Part shown: positions 49,973-57,922 of the stretch, piece after piece | How positions within the stretch are numbered: position 1 is the stretch's first letter | Layout of the letters: each line of letters begins with the position of its first letter | Assembly: GCF_010993745.1 (NCBI RefSeq) | Contig: NZ_WOTN01000004.1 | Location: 1,054,001-1,118,000 of the forward strand | Source: Fodinicola acaciae | GTDB taxonomy: Bacteria > Actinomycetota > Actinomycetes > Mycobacteriales > HKI-0501 | Length of the DNA stretch: 64,000 nucleotides | Direction: 5' to 3' | Translations under genes and position numbers: made by a program | The notes under the pieces: model-generated | What the model saw: the letters and a program-made list of their open reading frames with translations, nothing else | The model's database searches: none | Told to the model about the DNA's origin: nothing

Positions 49973-52489
49973 ATGACCAGCGAGGACGTCGAGCTGGTGG
50001 TACGCAGCCTGGTGGCCGGTCACGGCCGCCAGGTGCGCGCCAGCTCGCTGTGGCTGCAGGTGTCCGGTGCCGATCCGGACGAGGTGAGGCCGCACGGTTG
50101 GAAGCTGCACGTTTCCGCGCGTGCGGCGGATTTCGCCGCGGTGGTGACCGAGGTCGTGCCATTGCTGCTGGACGCCGGTTGCGCGTTCAAGCTGGCTCGC
50201 TCGGTCGAGGTGCTGTCGCAGCTCAACGACGGAAATCCGACGCCGGCGCTGGTCGGCAAGGCGTTCACCGTCTATCCGGCGGAGCCGCTTTTCCGTCCAC
50301 TGGCGGAAAAACTCGCCGGTGTGCTGGGTGGCCGGCCGGCGCCCCGGGTGCTCAGCGACCGGCAGGTCGCCGCGGACGCTCCGGTGTATTACCGCTATGG
50401 TCCGTTTGCCAGCAACCTGAGCGCCGAGCCGGACGGCAAGGTCATCTCGGCCATCGTCGGACCGCACGGCGACCGGTTCGACGGCACCGCCGAGCTGACT
50501 TACCGACAGCCGTCGTGGGTCACCGACCCGTTCGGTGCCGACCCAGCGCCGCCGGACGAGCCGGTGATCCTCGGTCGGCGTTACCGGCCGGCGAAGGGGA
50601 TTTTCCAGTCGCCGCGCGGAAACGTCTACACGGCGTTCGACGAGTGGACCGGCGAGAAAGTCGTCGTTAAGCGGGCACGGGCGTACGTCGGAGAGACCGA
50701 CGCCGGCTATGACACACGTCTGCGACTGCGTAACGAGCGATACGTTCTGACCGCGCTGGCCGGCATCGCGGGGGTGCCGCGCTGCCTGGACCATTTCCGG
50801 CACGGCGACGACGAGTTTCTGGTCACCTCGTTCGGCGGCAAGTTCAACCTCGGCGAGGACATCGGCCGCCGCGGCCGCTATCGTCCGTCCACAGTGGACA
50901 GGCGTTCGCTGGACTCGCTGGCATGTCGCCTTGGCGGCATCATCGCGGCCGTGCACGATCGCGGCTTCGTCTCTCGCGATGTCTCACCGTCCAATGTGGT
51001 CGTCGACGACGAGACATACGACGTGACGCTGATCGATTTCGGCATCTGCCATCACGGCGACGTACGGATGCCTGGCGGCACACCAGGGATCGCACCGGCG
51101 CGGCAGTTCGCCGGCGAGCCGGCACATCCGGCCGACGACTGCCACGCGTTGGGGATGGTGCTGCTGCAGGCCGCGACCGGAGCGCCGGCGGCGACCGGCG
51201 GCGCGGATCCGGCGGCGCCGCGGCGGCACGCGCTGGAGATGATCGATCGCATCTATGGCACGGATCTTCCGCCGGCCATCGCGTACGTCGTCGGCCTGCT
51301 CTCCGACGATCCTGACGAGGCGGTGGCGACTTTACGGGCGATCGTTGAGAAAAAGCCGCCGCCGGTGGAGCCAGTCGCATGCGCGCCCACCTATGCACCG
51401 GATTTGCTTGATCGTACGCGCGAAAACGTCCTGGCCGCGATCGACGCGCGGCTGGCCGAGCCAGACGGATTCGTGGAGCCAAACGTCTATCGCGGCGTCA
51501 GCGGCGTCGGCCTGGAACTCCTGCACCACCTGGACAAACCAGGAGTCGCGGAGATGGTCCGGCGGCTGCAGGATTACTGCGCACAGAGTGCGACCCGGCT
51601 CGACCTGCCACCCGGGCTGCTGCTCGGGGCGACCGGCGTGCGGATTTTCCTTGAGCAAGCACGGATCTGTGGCAGTGACGGCCCGGTGCTGCCGGCCGAG
51701 ACCGCCGGTTGGCGGCCGAAAGGCGACGAGATCACCATCGGCGCCGCCGGCATCGGCCTCGGTCACCTCGTCCTCGACCGGCTCGCGCCGCATCCGGATC
51801 ACGAACGCGTCGTACGTGAGTCCGTCGAACGCGTGACGCGGCACCTCGATCCGGAGTCGGCGTTTGCGCCGGAGCAGGTGAGCGAGGAGTCCGGCATGGA
51901 CACGACGACCGGCTTCGCGCACGGCCTGTCCGGCGTCATCGCGCTGCTGCTGGCCGTGCGAGACACGGCACTTTGGTCGGAATCGCTGGAAAACCAGCTG
52001 GCTCGGCGGCTGGAGCTGGTGCGCGCGCGTACGACCCGGTTGATCGAGGTCTCGGCCATGGCGACCGCCGTGCCGCTGTCGGTTTCCTGGTGCCGCGGCC
52101 TCGCCGGCATCGGCCGTACGCTCTGGCTGGCCGGCCACAAGCTGGCCGATCGTGAGCTGGTGGAGCTGGCCGTCGCCGCCGGATCCGCCTGTGCCGACTG
52201 GGTCCCGTATCTGGCCAACCGCGGCCAATGCTGTGGCATCAGCGGCGTCGGCGAGTTTTTCCTCGACCTGGCCGAGGAAAACGAGCGCTTCGGTGCGGCG
52301 GCGGAGTCGGCGGCGACGCAGCTGGTCGTACGCGGGCTGGCCGATCCGCCGGCGAACGTCAAGGTCACCAGGCTCGGCGAACAGGACGGCGTGGCGTGGT
52401 CCGGCGGTATTTCCGGCCAGCTCGCGTTCTTACGGCGGCTGCGCGATCGCGGCACCGGAAACCCGATGGGACCGTTTCCGGCGCCGTGA
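49973..52489 (+). CDS. Class III/IV lanthipeptide synthetase (LanKC/LanL) with CCG cyclase motif
   Basis: An 838-residue three-domain enzyme. An N-terminal lyase-type domain has WKLHVSA (Lys44, His46) and AFKLARS, followed by VGKAFTVYP. A Ser/Thr kinase domain has Lys233 in KVVVKRA, FVSRDVSPSN (Asp336, Asn341) and DFG (Asp355). A LanC-like cyclase has GFAHGLSG, SWCRGLAG (Cys707) and QCCGISG (Cys753, Cys754). Together these phosphorylate Ser/Thr, eliminate phosphate and add Cys thiols. In most zinc-binding LanC domains the third ligand is His (CHG); here it is Cys, as reported for ProcM-like enzymes. Class III LanKC proteins generally lack zinc ligands, so this resembles class IV more. ATG 49973 starts 11 bp after the precursor stop; translation may be coupled. 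Confidence 0.85.
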   Translation: MTSEDVELVVRSLVAGHGRQVRASSLWLQVSGADPDEVRPHGWKLHVSARAADFAAVVTEVVPLLLDAGCAFKLARSVEVLSQLNDGNPTPALVGKAFTVYPAEPLFRPLAEKLAGVLGGRPAPRVLSDRQVAADAPVYYRYGPFASNLSAEPDGKVISAIVGPHGDRFDGTAELTYRQPSWVTDPFGADPAPPDEPVILGRRYRPAKGIFQSPRGNVYTAFDEWTGEKVVVKRARAYVGETDAGYDTRLRLRNERYVLTALAGIAGVPRCLDHFRHGDDEFLVTSFGGKFNLGEDIGRRGRYRPSTVDRRSLDSLACRLGGIIAAVHDRGFVSRDVSPSNVVVDDETYDVTLIDFGICHHGDVRMPGGTPGIAPARQFAGEPAHPADDCHALGMVLLQAATGAPAATGGADPAAPRRHALEMIDRIYGTDLPPAIAYVVGLLSDDPDEAVATLRAIVEKKPPPVEPVACAPTYAPDLLDRTRENVLAAIDARLAEPDGFVEPNVYRGVSGVGLELLHHLDKPGVAEMVRRLQDYCAQSATRLDLPPGLLLGATGVRIFLEQARICGSDGPVLPAETAGWRPKGDEITIGAAGIGLGHLVLDRLAPHPDHERVVRESVERVTRHLDPESAFAPEQVSEESGMDTTTGFAHGLSGVIALLLAVRDTALWSESLENQLARRLELVRARTTRLIEVSAMATAVPLSVSWCRGLAGIGRTLWLAGHKLADRELVELAVAAGSACADWVPYLANRGQCCGISGVGEFFLDLAEENERFGAAAESAATQLVVRGLADPPANVKVTRLGEQDGVAWSGGISGQLAFLRRLRDRGTGNPMGPFPAP

Positions 52490-53431
52490 TCACAGCCGGG
52501 AGACGCGGCGCTCCATCTCCGGGCCGAAGGTGCCGGCGCGCGACCGATCCAATGCGTCGGCGAAGTCTTCCTCGACCAGCTCGGCGTTGATGAAGGCGCC
52601 GGCCTGCGCGCCGGCGCTGGCGGCGCCGATCACCGTGGCCATCGGAGTGACGCTGTTGCCGGCGGCGAAAACGCCGAACTCGCTGGTGCGGCCGACGGCG
52701 TCGACGCGTACGACCCCGTTGTCGTCGGCAACGCAGCCGAGATCTTTCAGCAGCCGGTCGTTGGGCACCATTTTCGGCGCCACGAACAACGCCGAGCGCT
52801 CGACCGTACGACCGTCGGCCAGCTCGACAGCGGACAGCCGGTCGTCGGTGACCGCGACGCGTACGACCTTGCCGTCCACCACCTTCACGCCGCGAGCCGA
52901 AAGCTTCTCGCGGTCTTCCAGCGAAACCTCGGTGCCGTTGGAGAAGAAGACCAGGTCGGGGGACCATTGGCGGACCAGATACGCGTGGTGCAGCGAGCCG
53001 ATCACGCCGAGCGGCCGGTCGCGCACCTCGTAGCCGTGGCAGTAAGGACAGTGCAGCACGTCCCGGCCGAAGCGCTCGCGCAGCCCGGCGATGTCCGGCA
53101 GCACGTCGGTCAGGCCGGTGGCGACCAGCACGCGCCGCGCCTTCAGGACGCGCCCGTCGCCGAGCCGCACGTAGAAGCCGGCGTCGATGCCGGTCACCTC
53201 GCCGTCGATGATCTCACCGCCGTACGACTCGAGCTCCGCGCGTCCGGCGGCCAGCAGCTCGCGTGGCGGCATGCCGTCGCGCGACAGGAATCCGTGCATC
53301 GCCGTGGCCGGTGCGTTGCGGGGCTGGCCACCGTCGACCACCGCGATCCGCCGCCGCGCGCGTCCCAGCATGAGCGCCGCGTTGAGCCCCGCAGCGCCAC
53401 CGCCGACTATCACTACGTCGTAAACACTCAT
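52490..53431 (-). CDS. Thioredoxin reductase-like flavoprotein
   Basis: A 313-residue FAD/NAD(P) oxidoreductase: FAD motif VVIVGGGAAGLNAALMLGRA, redox pair in HCPYCHGYE, and C-terminal FGVFAAGNSVTPMATVIGAA. It resembles TrxB but its CxxC pair (CPYC) is followed by HGYE, as in the stand-alone thiol oxidoreductases next to regulatory genes. ATG 53431 follows GAGGAGG. It diverges from an XRE-cupin regulator and its stop abuts the lanthipeptide synthetase stop. A role with the peptide is only possible, as the genes are convergent. Confidence 0.85.
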   Translation of the reverse strand: MSVYDVVIVGGGAAGLNAALMLGRARRRIAVVDGGQPRNAPATAMHGFLSRDGMPPRELLAAGRAELESYGGEIIDGEVTGIDAGFYVRLGDGRVLKARRVLVATGLTDVLPDIAGLRERFGRDVLHCPYCHGYEVRDRPLGVIGSLHHAYLVRQWSPDLVFFSNGTEVSLEDREKLSARGVKVVDGKVVRVAVTDDRLSAVELADGRTVERSALFVAPKMVPNDRLLKDLGCVADDNGVVRVDAVGRTSEFGVFAAGNSVTPMATVIGAASAGAQAGAFINAELVEEDFADALDRSRAGTFGPEMERRVSRL

Positions 53432-53478
53432 CGTTTCCTCCTCTGTGCTGGCGAGGATGCACGCGTCGTACACCCCTT

Positions 53479-53494
53479 GGCAAACCTTGTTGCC
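53479..53494. promoter_or_regulatory. Short inverted repeat in a divergent promoter
   Basis: GGCAA-N6-TTGCC lies between the flavoprotein and XRE-cupin genes and may bind the XRE regulator. Arms are only 5 bp. Confidence 0.3.
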
Positions 53495-53514
53495 GTTTCT
53501 GGGACACTGGTGTC

Positions 53515-54099
53515 ATGGACGCAACCGTCGAGAACGCGTTGGCCGAGGTCGGCGGCCGGTTGAAGCGCGTACGCATGGAGCGCGGCGTCACGCTGGCCGC
53601 GCTGTCGGAGGCCACCGGCATCTCCAAGAGCACGCTGTCGCGGCTGGAGGGCGGCCAGCGCAAACCCAGCCTGGAGCTGCTGCTGCCGATCGCGCAGGCA
53701 CACCAGGTGCCGCTCGACGAGCTGGTCGGCGCGCCGGAGGTCGGCGACCCGCGGATCCGGATGGTGCCGCGCAAGTTGCCGCACATGACCGTCGTGCCGC
53801 TGACCCGCCAGCCGGGCGGCCTCCAGGCATACAAGATGATCCTGCCGGCTCGCCGGGAGCCGCCGGAGCTGATGACGCACGAGGGCTATGAGTGGTTCTA
53901 TGTGCTGTCCGGCCGGGTACGGCTCCGGCTGGCCGACCACGACCTGGAGCTCGGCACCGGCGAGGCGGCCGAGTTCGACTGCCGGCTGCCGCACTGGTTC
54001 GGCGGCGCTGGCGGTGCCGCCGAGGTGCTCAGCCTGTTTGGTCCGCAGGGGGAGCGGATGCACGTACGCGCGCGTTCGAAGGCGCGCGACGCTCGATGA
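53515..54099 (+). CDS. XRE-family regulator with C-terminal cupin
   Basis: The 194-residue protein joins an N-terminal XRE helix-turn-helix (VTLAALSEATGISKSTLSRL and EGGQRKPSLELLLPIA) to a cupin domain (MTHEGYEWFYVLSGRVRLRL). Such regulators use the cupin to sense a small ligand. It diverges from the thioredoxin reductase-like gene, its probable target. The last 71 bp overlap the convergent ArsR-GNAT gene. Confidence 0.87.
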   Translation: MDATVENALAEVGGRLKRVRMERGVTLAALSEATGISKSTLSRLEGGQRKPSLELLLPIAQAHQVPLDELVGAPEVGDPRIRMVPRKLPHMTVVPLTRQPGGLQAYKMILPARREPPELMTHEGYEWFYVLSGRVRLRLADHDLELGTGEAAEFDCRLPHWFGGAGGAAEVLSLFGPQGERMHVRARSKARDAR

Positions 54100-54835
54100 A
54101 GACCGTGTCGTGCCAGCGGCCGTTGAGCCGCGCGATCCGCTCGCGGATGCCGACCGTACGGAACCCGGCCGCGTGGTGCAGGGCCAGGCTTGCCGTGTTT
54201 TCCGCGAAGATCGCCGACTGCAGCGTCCAGATGCCGGCCGCGTCGGCGCCGCTGACCTGCTGGTGGAGCAGCGCCTTGCCGACGCCACGGCCGCGCATGC
54301 CGTCGGCGATGTAGACCGAGGTCTCGGCGACGCCGGCATAGCACGGCCGGCTCGACGCCGCGGTGAGCGCGGCCCAGCCGGCGACGGCGCCGTCGACCTC
54401 GGCGACCCAGCGCTGGTCCGGCAGCCACTTCGCGTCGAGCGCCGCGCGGCTGGGCACGTCCGTCTCGAAGGTGGCCAGTCCAGTGGCGATGCCTTCGGCG
54501 TAGATCCGCCGCACGTCCGGCCAGTCCCGCGGAAGCAACGGGCGTACGTTCACGTCGTCAGGAAGCCGCAGCGGTTTCGCCGTCGTGGTCGTGACCTGGG
54601 GAAAGCCGCGACGACAGACGACGCTTTCGTTGTGCAGGCCCACAAAACCGACGTCCGCGAGCGTACGCAGGTGGCCGGCGCAGGCCGCCGGACCGATGCC
54701 GAGCTCGTCGGCCAGAGCCTCGACGGTCGTCTCACCGCTCGCCGCGACCGAGTGCAGCAGCCGGACGCGCGTGGCGTCGGCGAGCGCGCCGAACGACGCC
54801 GCGTACGCGTCGGCGTTTTCCTGTGACAGCGCCAT
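54029..54835 (-). CDS. ArsR-type HTH fused to GNAT acetyltransferase
   Basis: A 268-residue two-domain protein. Residues 1-80 form an ArsR-like winged helix (ALADATRVRLLHSVAASGET and TTVEALADELGIGPAACAGH). Residues 92-255 form a GNAT domain like phosphinothricin/arsinothricin acetyltransferases: VRPLLPRDWPDVRRIYAEGI, ETSVYIADGMRGRGVGKALL, HHAAGFRTVGIRERIARLNG. The HTH lacks the ArsR metal-binding cysteines. The fusion would couple drug acetylation with DNA binding. The C-terminal 20 residues overlap the XRE-cupin gene. Confidence 0.8.
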   Translation of the reverse strand: MALSQENADAYAASFGALADATRVRLLHSVAASGETTVEALADELGIGPAACAGHLRTLADVGFVGLHNESVVCRRGFPQVTTTTAKPLRLPDDVNVRPLLPRDWPDVRRIYAEGIATGLATFETDVPSRAALDAKWLPDQRWVAEVDGAVAGWAALTAASSRPCYAGVAETSVYIADGMRGRGVGKALLHQQVSGADAAGIWTLQSAIFAENTASLALHHAAGFRTVGIRERIARLNGRWHDTVFIERRAPSNARVRASAPPADQTG

Positions 54836-54842
54836 AACGGCA

Positions 54843-55217
54843 TCATCGCAGGGTTTCGGCGAGCACCTTCCGCTGTGTTGTCTTGGCCACGTCGTAGCGC
54901 GCGCGGCCGGCGTCGGTCATCCGCACGAAGATCGCCCGACGGTCGTTTTCGCAGACCGTACGTTCGACCAGGCCGTCGCGCTCCAGCCGGGCGATCAGCC
55001 GGGACGCCGCGCTCTGGCTGAGCGGCAGCAGGTCGACGAGCTGCTGGCCGCGGCACTGGTCGCCGATCTCCATCAGCCGGTCGAGCGCCTCGAACTCGCT
55101 CAACCCGAGCCCGTGCTCCTCCTGCAGCGCACGCTCGATGGCGCAGCTGACCTGCGCGTACCGCACCTGCAGCGCACGCCATTCGATGACGAGCGGCTCG
55201 GCTGTCTCCACGGACAT
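54843..55217 (-). CDS. MarR-family regulator of the adjacent MFS exporter
   Basis: A 124-residue winged-helix regulator. FEALDRLMEIGDQCRGQQLV, DLLPLSQSAASRLIARLERD and GLVERTVCENDRRAIFVRMT contain the MarR HTH and wing. It diverges from an MFS gene with an AT-rich, palindrome-bearing gap between them, so it probably represses that exporter. ATG 55217 gives the usual length; the open frame further upstream is unlikely to be coding. Confidence 0.85.
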   Translation of the reverse strand: MSVETAEPLVIEWRALQVRYAQVSCAIERALQEEHGLGLSEFEALDRLMEIGDQCRGQQLVDLLPLSQSAASRLIARLERDGLVERTVCENDRRAIFVRMTDAGRARYDVAKTTQRKVLAETLR

Positions 55218-55231
55218 GGCCGCGATACTAA

Positions 55232-55297
55232 CACATGCATGTGCATTAGATGCATCACCATTAAATGCGTTGGCATCATATGTGTGTGCATGTAATC
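55232..55297. promoter_or_regulatory. Probable MarR operator region
   Basis: The 88-bp gap between MarR and MFS genes is the most AT-rich stretch nearby. It holds the perfect palindrome CACATGCATGTG (55232-55243) and a second GTGTGCATGTA element near 55285, with several ATGCAT-like repeats between them. The MFS start follows within ten bases, so transcription may be leaderless. Confidence 0.5.
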
Positions 55298-55305
55298 TCG
55301 TCCGA

Positions 55306-56799
55306 GTGACAACACTAGAGACCAATACTCGGCGGTGGGACGCGCGGCTCTGGGGTGTGCTGCTGGTCGTCTGCACCGTGGTCGCTCTCGACGCGCTCGA
55401 CGTCTCGATGGTCGGCGTCGCACTGCCGGCGATCCGCGCCGACCTCGGCATGTCCACCTCCTCTTTGCAATGGGTCGTCAGCGGTTACGTCCTCGGCTAC
55501 GGCGGTCTGCTGCTGCTCGGTGGCCGCGCCGCTGACCTGCTCGGACGCCGTCGCGTACTGTTGATCGCCCTCGGTGTCTTCACCGCCGCGTCGCTGCTCG
55601 GCGGCCTGGTCAGCGACGGCACACTGCTGATCGCGGCCCGGTTCATCAAAGGCATGGCGGCCGCGTTCACCGCGCCGGCCGCGCTGTCCATCGTCACTAC
55701 GACCTTTCCGGAAGGCCACGCGCGCAACCGCGCGTTGAGCATCTTCGGTGTGTTCGGCGCGAGCGGCTATTCGCTCGGCCTGGTCTTCTCCGGCCTGATG
55801 ACGCAGGTCGGCTGGCGGTGGACCTTCCTGCTGCCGGTGCCGATCGCGCTGGCCACCTTGTACGCCGCCTACCGGCTGGTGCCGCGGACCGCGCGGCCGG
55901 CGCGTACCGGTCAGGGCTATGACGTGGTCGGGGCCGTGCTCGGCGTCGCCGCGTCGATGCTGCTGGTGTTCACGGTGGTGAGCGCGCCGGAGGCCGGCTG
56001 GGCCTCGGTGCGTACGATCGGCGGCCTCGTTCTGTCGGTGGCGCTGGCGGTCACCTTCGTCGTGGTCGAGCGGCGCAGCCCGCATCCGTTGCTGCGGCTC
56101 GGCATCCTGCGCGCCGGTGCGTTGCGGCGCGCCAACCTCGGCGTGATCGCGTTCTTCGGCGGCTACATCAGCTTCCAGTTCGTGGTGATGCTCTATCTGC
56201 AGTCCGTACGGCAGTGGTCGCCACTGCAGACCGCGCTGGCCTTCCTGCCGGCGGCGCTGATCGTGGCCTTCGGGTCGCCGCGTACGGCCTGGATCGTCGA
56301 CCGCGTCGGCACCGCGCCGACCATCGCGGCCGGTGTGCTCGCGCACGTCGCCGGCTATCTGCTGTTCTTCGACGTGGGGATCGACAGCAACTACTTCACG
56401 ACCGTGCTGCCGAGCATGCTGCTGCTCGGAGTCGGCTTCATGCTCGCGTTCCCGGCCTTCAACATCCAGGCCACCTCCGGCATCTCGGACGACGAGCAGG
56501 GTCTGGCCGGCGGCCTGCTCAACACGTCGGTGCAGGTCGGCGGTGCCGTCGTACTCGCCATCGTGACCGCGGTGGTGACCGCCAGCGGTGGCGCACAGGC
56601 CTCGGCGGCGGCTCTGCTCGCCGGTTTCCGGCCGGCGTTGTACGTCGTCACCGGCGTGTCGGTCCTGGGTCTCGCGGTCGCGGTGATGGGCCTGGTCGCG
56701 CACCGGCGAGCGGTGGTCGCTCGGCGCCGCGCCGGCAGTCGCGTACTGGCGACCGGAGGCGCTCAGACCGCCGACCCCACCTATGCCAACGCGGAGTAG
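55306..56799 (+). CDS. MFS exporter, DHA2 (14-TM) family
   Basis: A 497-residue transporter with about fourteen helices. Motif A-like GGRAADLLGRRRVLLIALGV after helix 2, the TM1 motif ALDALDVSMVGVALPAIRAD, and motif C-like GASGYSLGLVFSGLM place it with DHA2 drug exporters. The following cupin gene lies 26 bp downstream, probably in the same unit. GTG 55306 is used because the transporter starts there. Probably controlled by the divergent MarR. Confidence 0.88.
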   Translation: MTTLETNTRRWDARLWGVLLVVCTVVALDALDVSMVGVALPAIRADLGMSTSSLQWVVSGYVLGYGGLLLLGGRAADLLGRRRVLLIALGVFTAASLLGGLVSDGTLLIAARFIKGMAAAFTAPAALSIVTTTFPEGHARNRALSIFGVFGASGYSLGLVFSGLMTQVGWRWTFLLPVPIALATLYAAYRLVPRTARPARTGQGYDVVGAVLGVAASMLLVFTVVSAPEAGWASVRTIGGLVLSVALAVTFVVVERRSPHPLLRLGILRAGALRRANLGVIAFFGGYISFQFVVMLYLQSVRQWSPLQTALAFLPAALIVAFGSPRTAWIVDRVGTAPTIAAGVLAHVAGYLLFFDVGIDSNYFTTVLPSMLLLGVGFMLAFPAFNIQATSGISDDEQGLAGGLLNTSVQVGGAVVLAIVTAVVTASGGAQASAAALLAGFRPALYVVTGVSVLGLAVAVMGLVAHRRAVVARRRAGSRVLATGGAQTADPTYANAE

Positions 56800-56825
56800 C
56801 GAGCGGCAAGATCTGGAGGGTGACG

Positions 56826-57281
56826 ATGGGTGAGCGTACGCAGGCGGTGCTGCGGCCGGCCGGGGATGGCGAGGCGATCCCTGGCCCGGGCGTGGAGATG
56901 CTGTTCAAGATCGTCGGCGACCAGACCGGCGGCCGGTTGTCGCTGCAGGAGTTTGTCGTCGAGCCGGGCGCGCCGGCCGTACGGCCACACATCCACTGGC
57001 AGCACGACGAGTATTTCTACGTGCTGGAAGGCGAGCTGACCGTACACACCGGCGACGGTGAGACGGCGGTCGGTCCGGGTGGCCTGCTCGCGGCCGTACG
57101 CGGCTCGGTGCACGGTTTCCGTAACGCGACCGACCGGCCGGTCAAGGCGCTGTGCGTCTTCGCGCCGGCCGGCTATGAGAACTACTTCCGCGAGGTGCAC
57201 GAGGCGATCATGGCCGGCGAGACCATGACCGACGAGCGGATGGCCGAGCTGCGCGCGAAATACGCCTCGGAAACGGTGTAG
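56826..57281 (+). CDS. Cupin-domain protein co-transcribed with MFS exporter
   Basis: The 151-residue protein has one cupin barrel with RPHIHWQHDEYFYVLEGELT and VRGSVHGFRNATDRP, giving the His-x-His, Glu and His metal set. The C-terminus (DERMAELRAKYASE) is helical. ATG 56826 follows GGAGGG. Close spacing to the MFS gene suggests joint expression, perhaps for modifying or sensing the exported compound. Specific reaction unknown. Confidence 0.8.
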   Translation: MGERTQAVLRPAGDGEAIPGPGVEMLFKIVGDQTGGRLSLQEFVVEPGAPAVRPHIHWQHDEYFYVLEGELTVHTGDGETAVGPGGLLAAVRGSVHGFRNATDRPVKALCVFAPAGYENYFREVHEAIMAGETMTDERMAELRAKYASETV

Positions 57282-57289
57282 GCCAGGCC

Positions 57290-57913
57290 CTAAACCTCGA
57301 AACGCGTCGGGTCGCCGGCGCCGTAGCGAAGGATTTCCGGCTCGTTGTCGGAAAAGTCGACGACCGTGGTCGGCTCGGTGCCGCAGTCACCCGAGTCGAC
57401 CACCGCGTCGACCACGTGGTCGAGCTCCTCCTTGATCTCCCACCCCTGCGTCATCGGCTCCTCGTGGTCGGGCAGCAGGAGCGTGCTGGTGAGCATCGGC
57501 TCGCCGAGCTCCTCCAGCAGCGCCTGCGCCACCACGTGGTTGGGAATGCGTACGCCGACCGTCTTTTTCTTCGGATGCATCAGCCGCCGTGGCACTTCCT
57601 TGGTCGCCGGCAGGATGAACGTGTAGCTGCCCGGCGTCGACGCCTTGATCGCACGGAAAACCGCGTTGTCGATCTGCACCAGCTGACCCAGCTGCGCGAA
57701 GTTGTGGCACATCAGGGTGAAGTGGTGCCGGTCGTCCAGGTGCCGGATCTGCCGGATCCGGTCCAACCCGTCTCGGTTGCCGAGCTGGCAACCGAGAGCG
57801 AAGCAGGAGTCGGTCGGATACGCGATCAGGCCGTCCTCCCGTACGAGTGCGGTCACCTGCGCGACCGCACGCTTCTGCGGGTTCTGCGGATGGACGTCGA
57901 AGTACTTCGCCAT
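57290..57913 (-). CDS. Sua5/YciO/YrdC-family protein
   Basis: A 207-residue YrdC-fold protein. LIAYPTDSCFALGCQLGNRD, LMCHNFAQLGQLVQIDN and GSYTFILPATKEVPRRL correspond to the nucleotide-binding core of threonylcarbamoyl-AMP synthases. Length and sequence look closer to the YciO subgroup than to TsaC. ATG 57913. Convergent with the cupin gene, 8 bp between stops. Confidence 0.88.
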   Translation of the reverse strand: MAKYFDVHPQNPQKRAVAQVTALVREDGLIAYPTDSCFALGCQLGNRDGLDRIRQIRHLDDRHHFTLMCHNFAQLGQLVQIDNAVFRAIKASTPGSYTFILPATKEVPRRLMHPKKKTVGVRIPNHVVAQALLEELGEPMLTSTLLLPDHEEPMTQGWEIKEELDHVVDAVVDSGDCGTEPTTVVDFSDNEPEILRYGAGDPTRFEV

Positions 57914-57922
57914 AAGCGCAGC

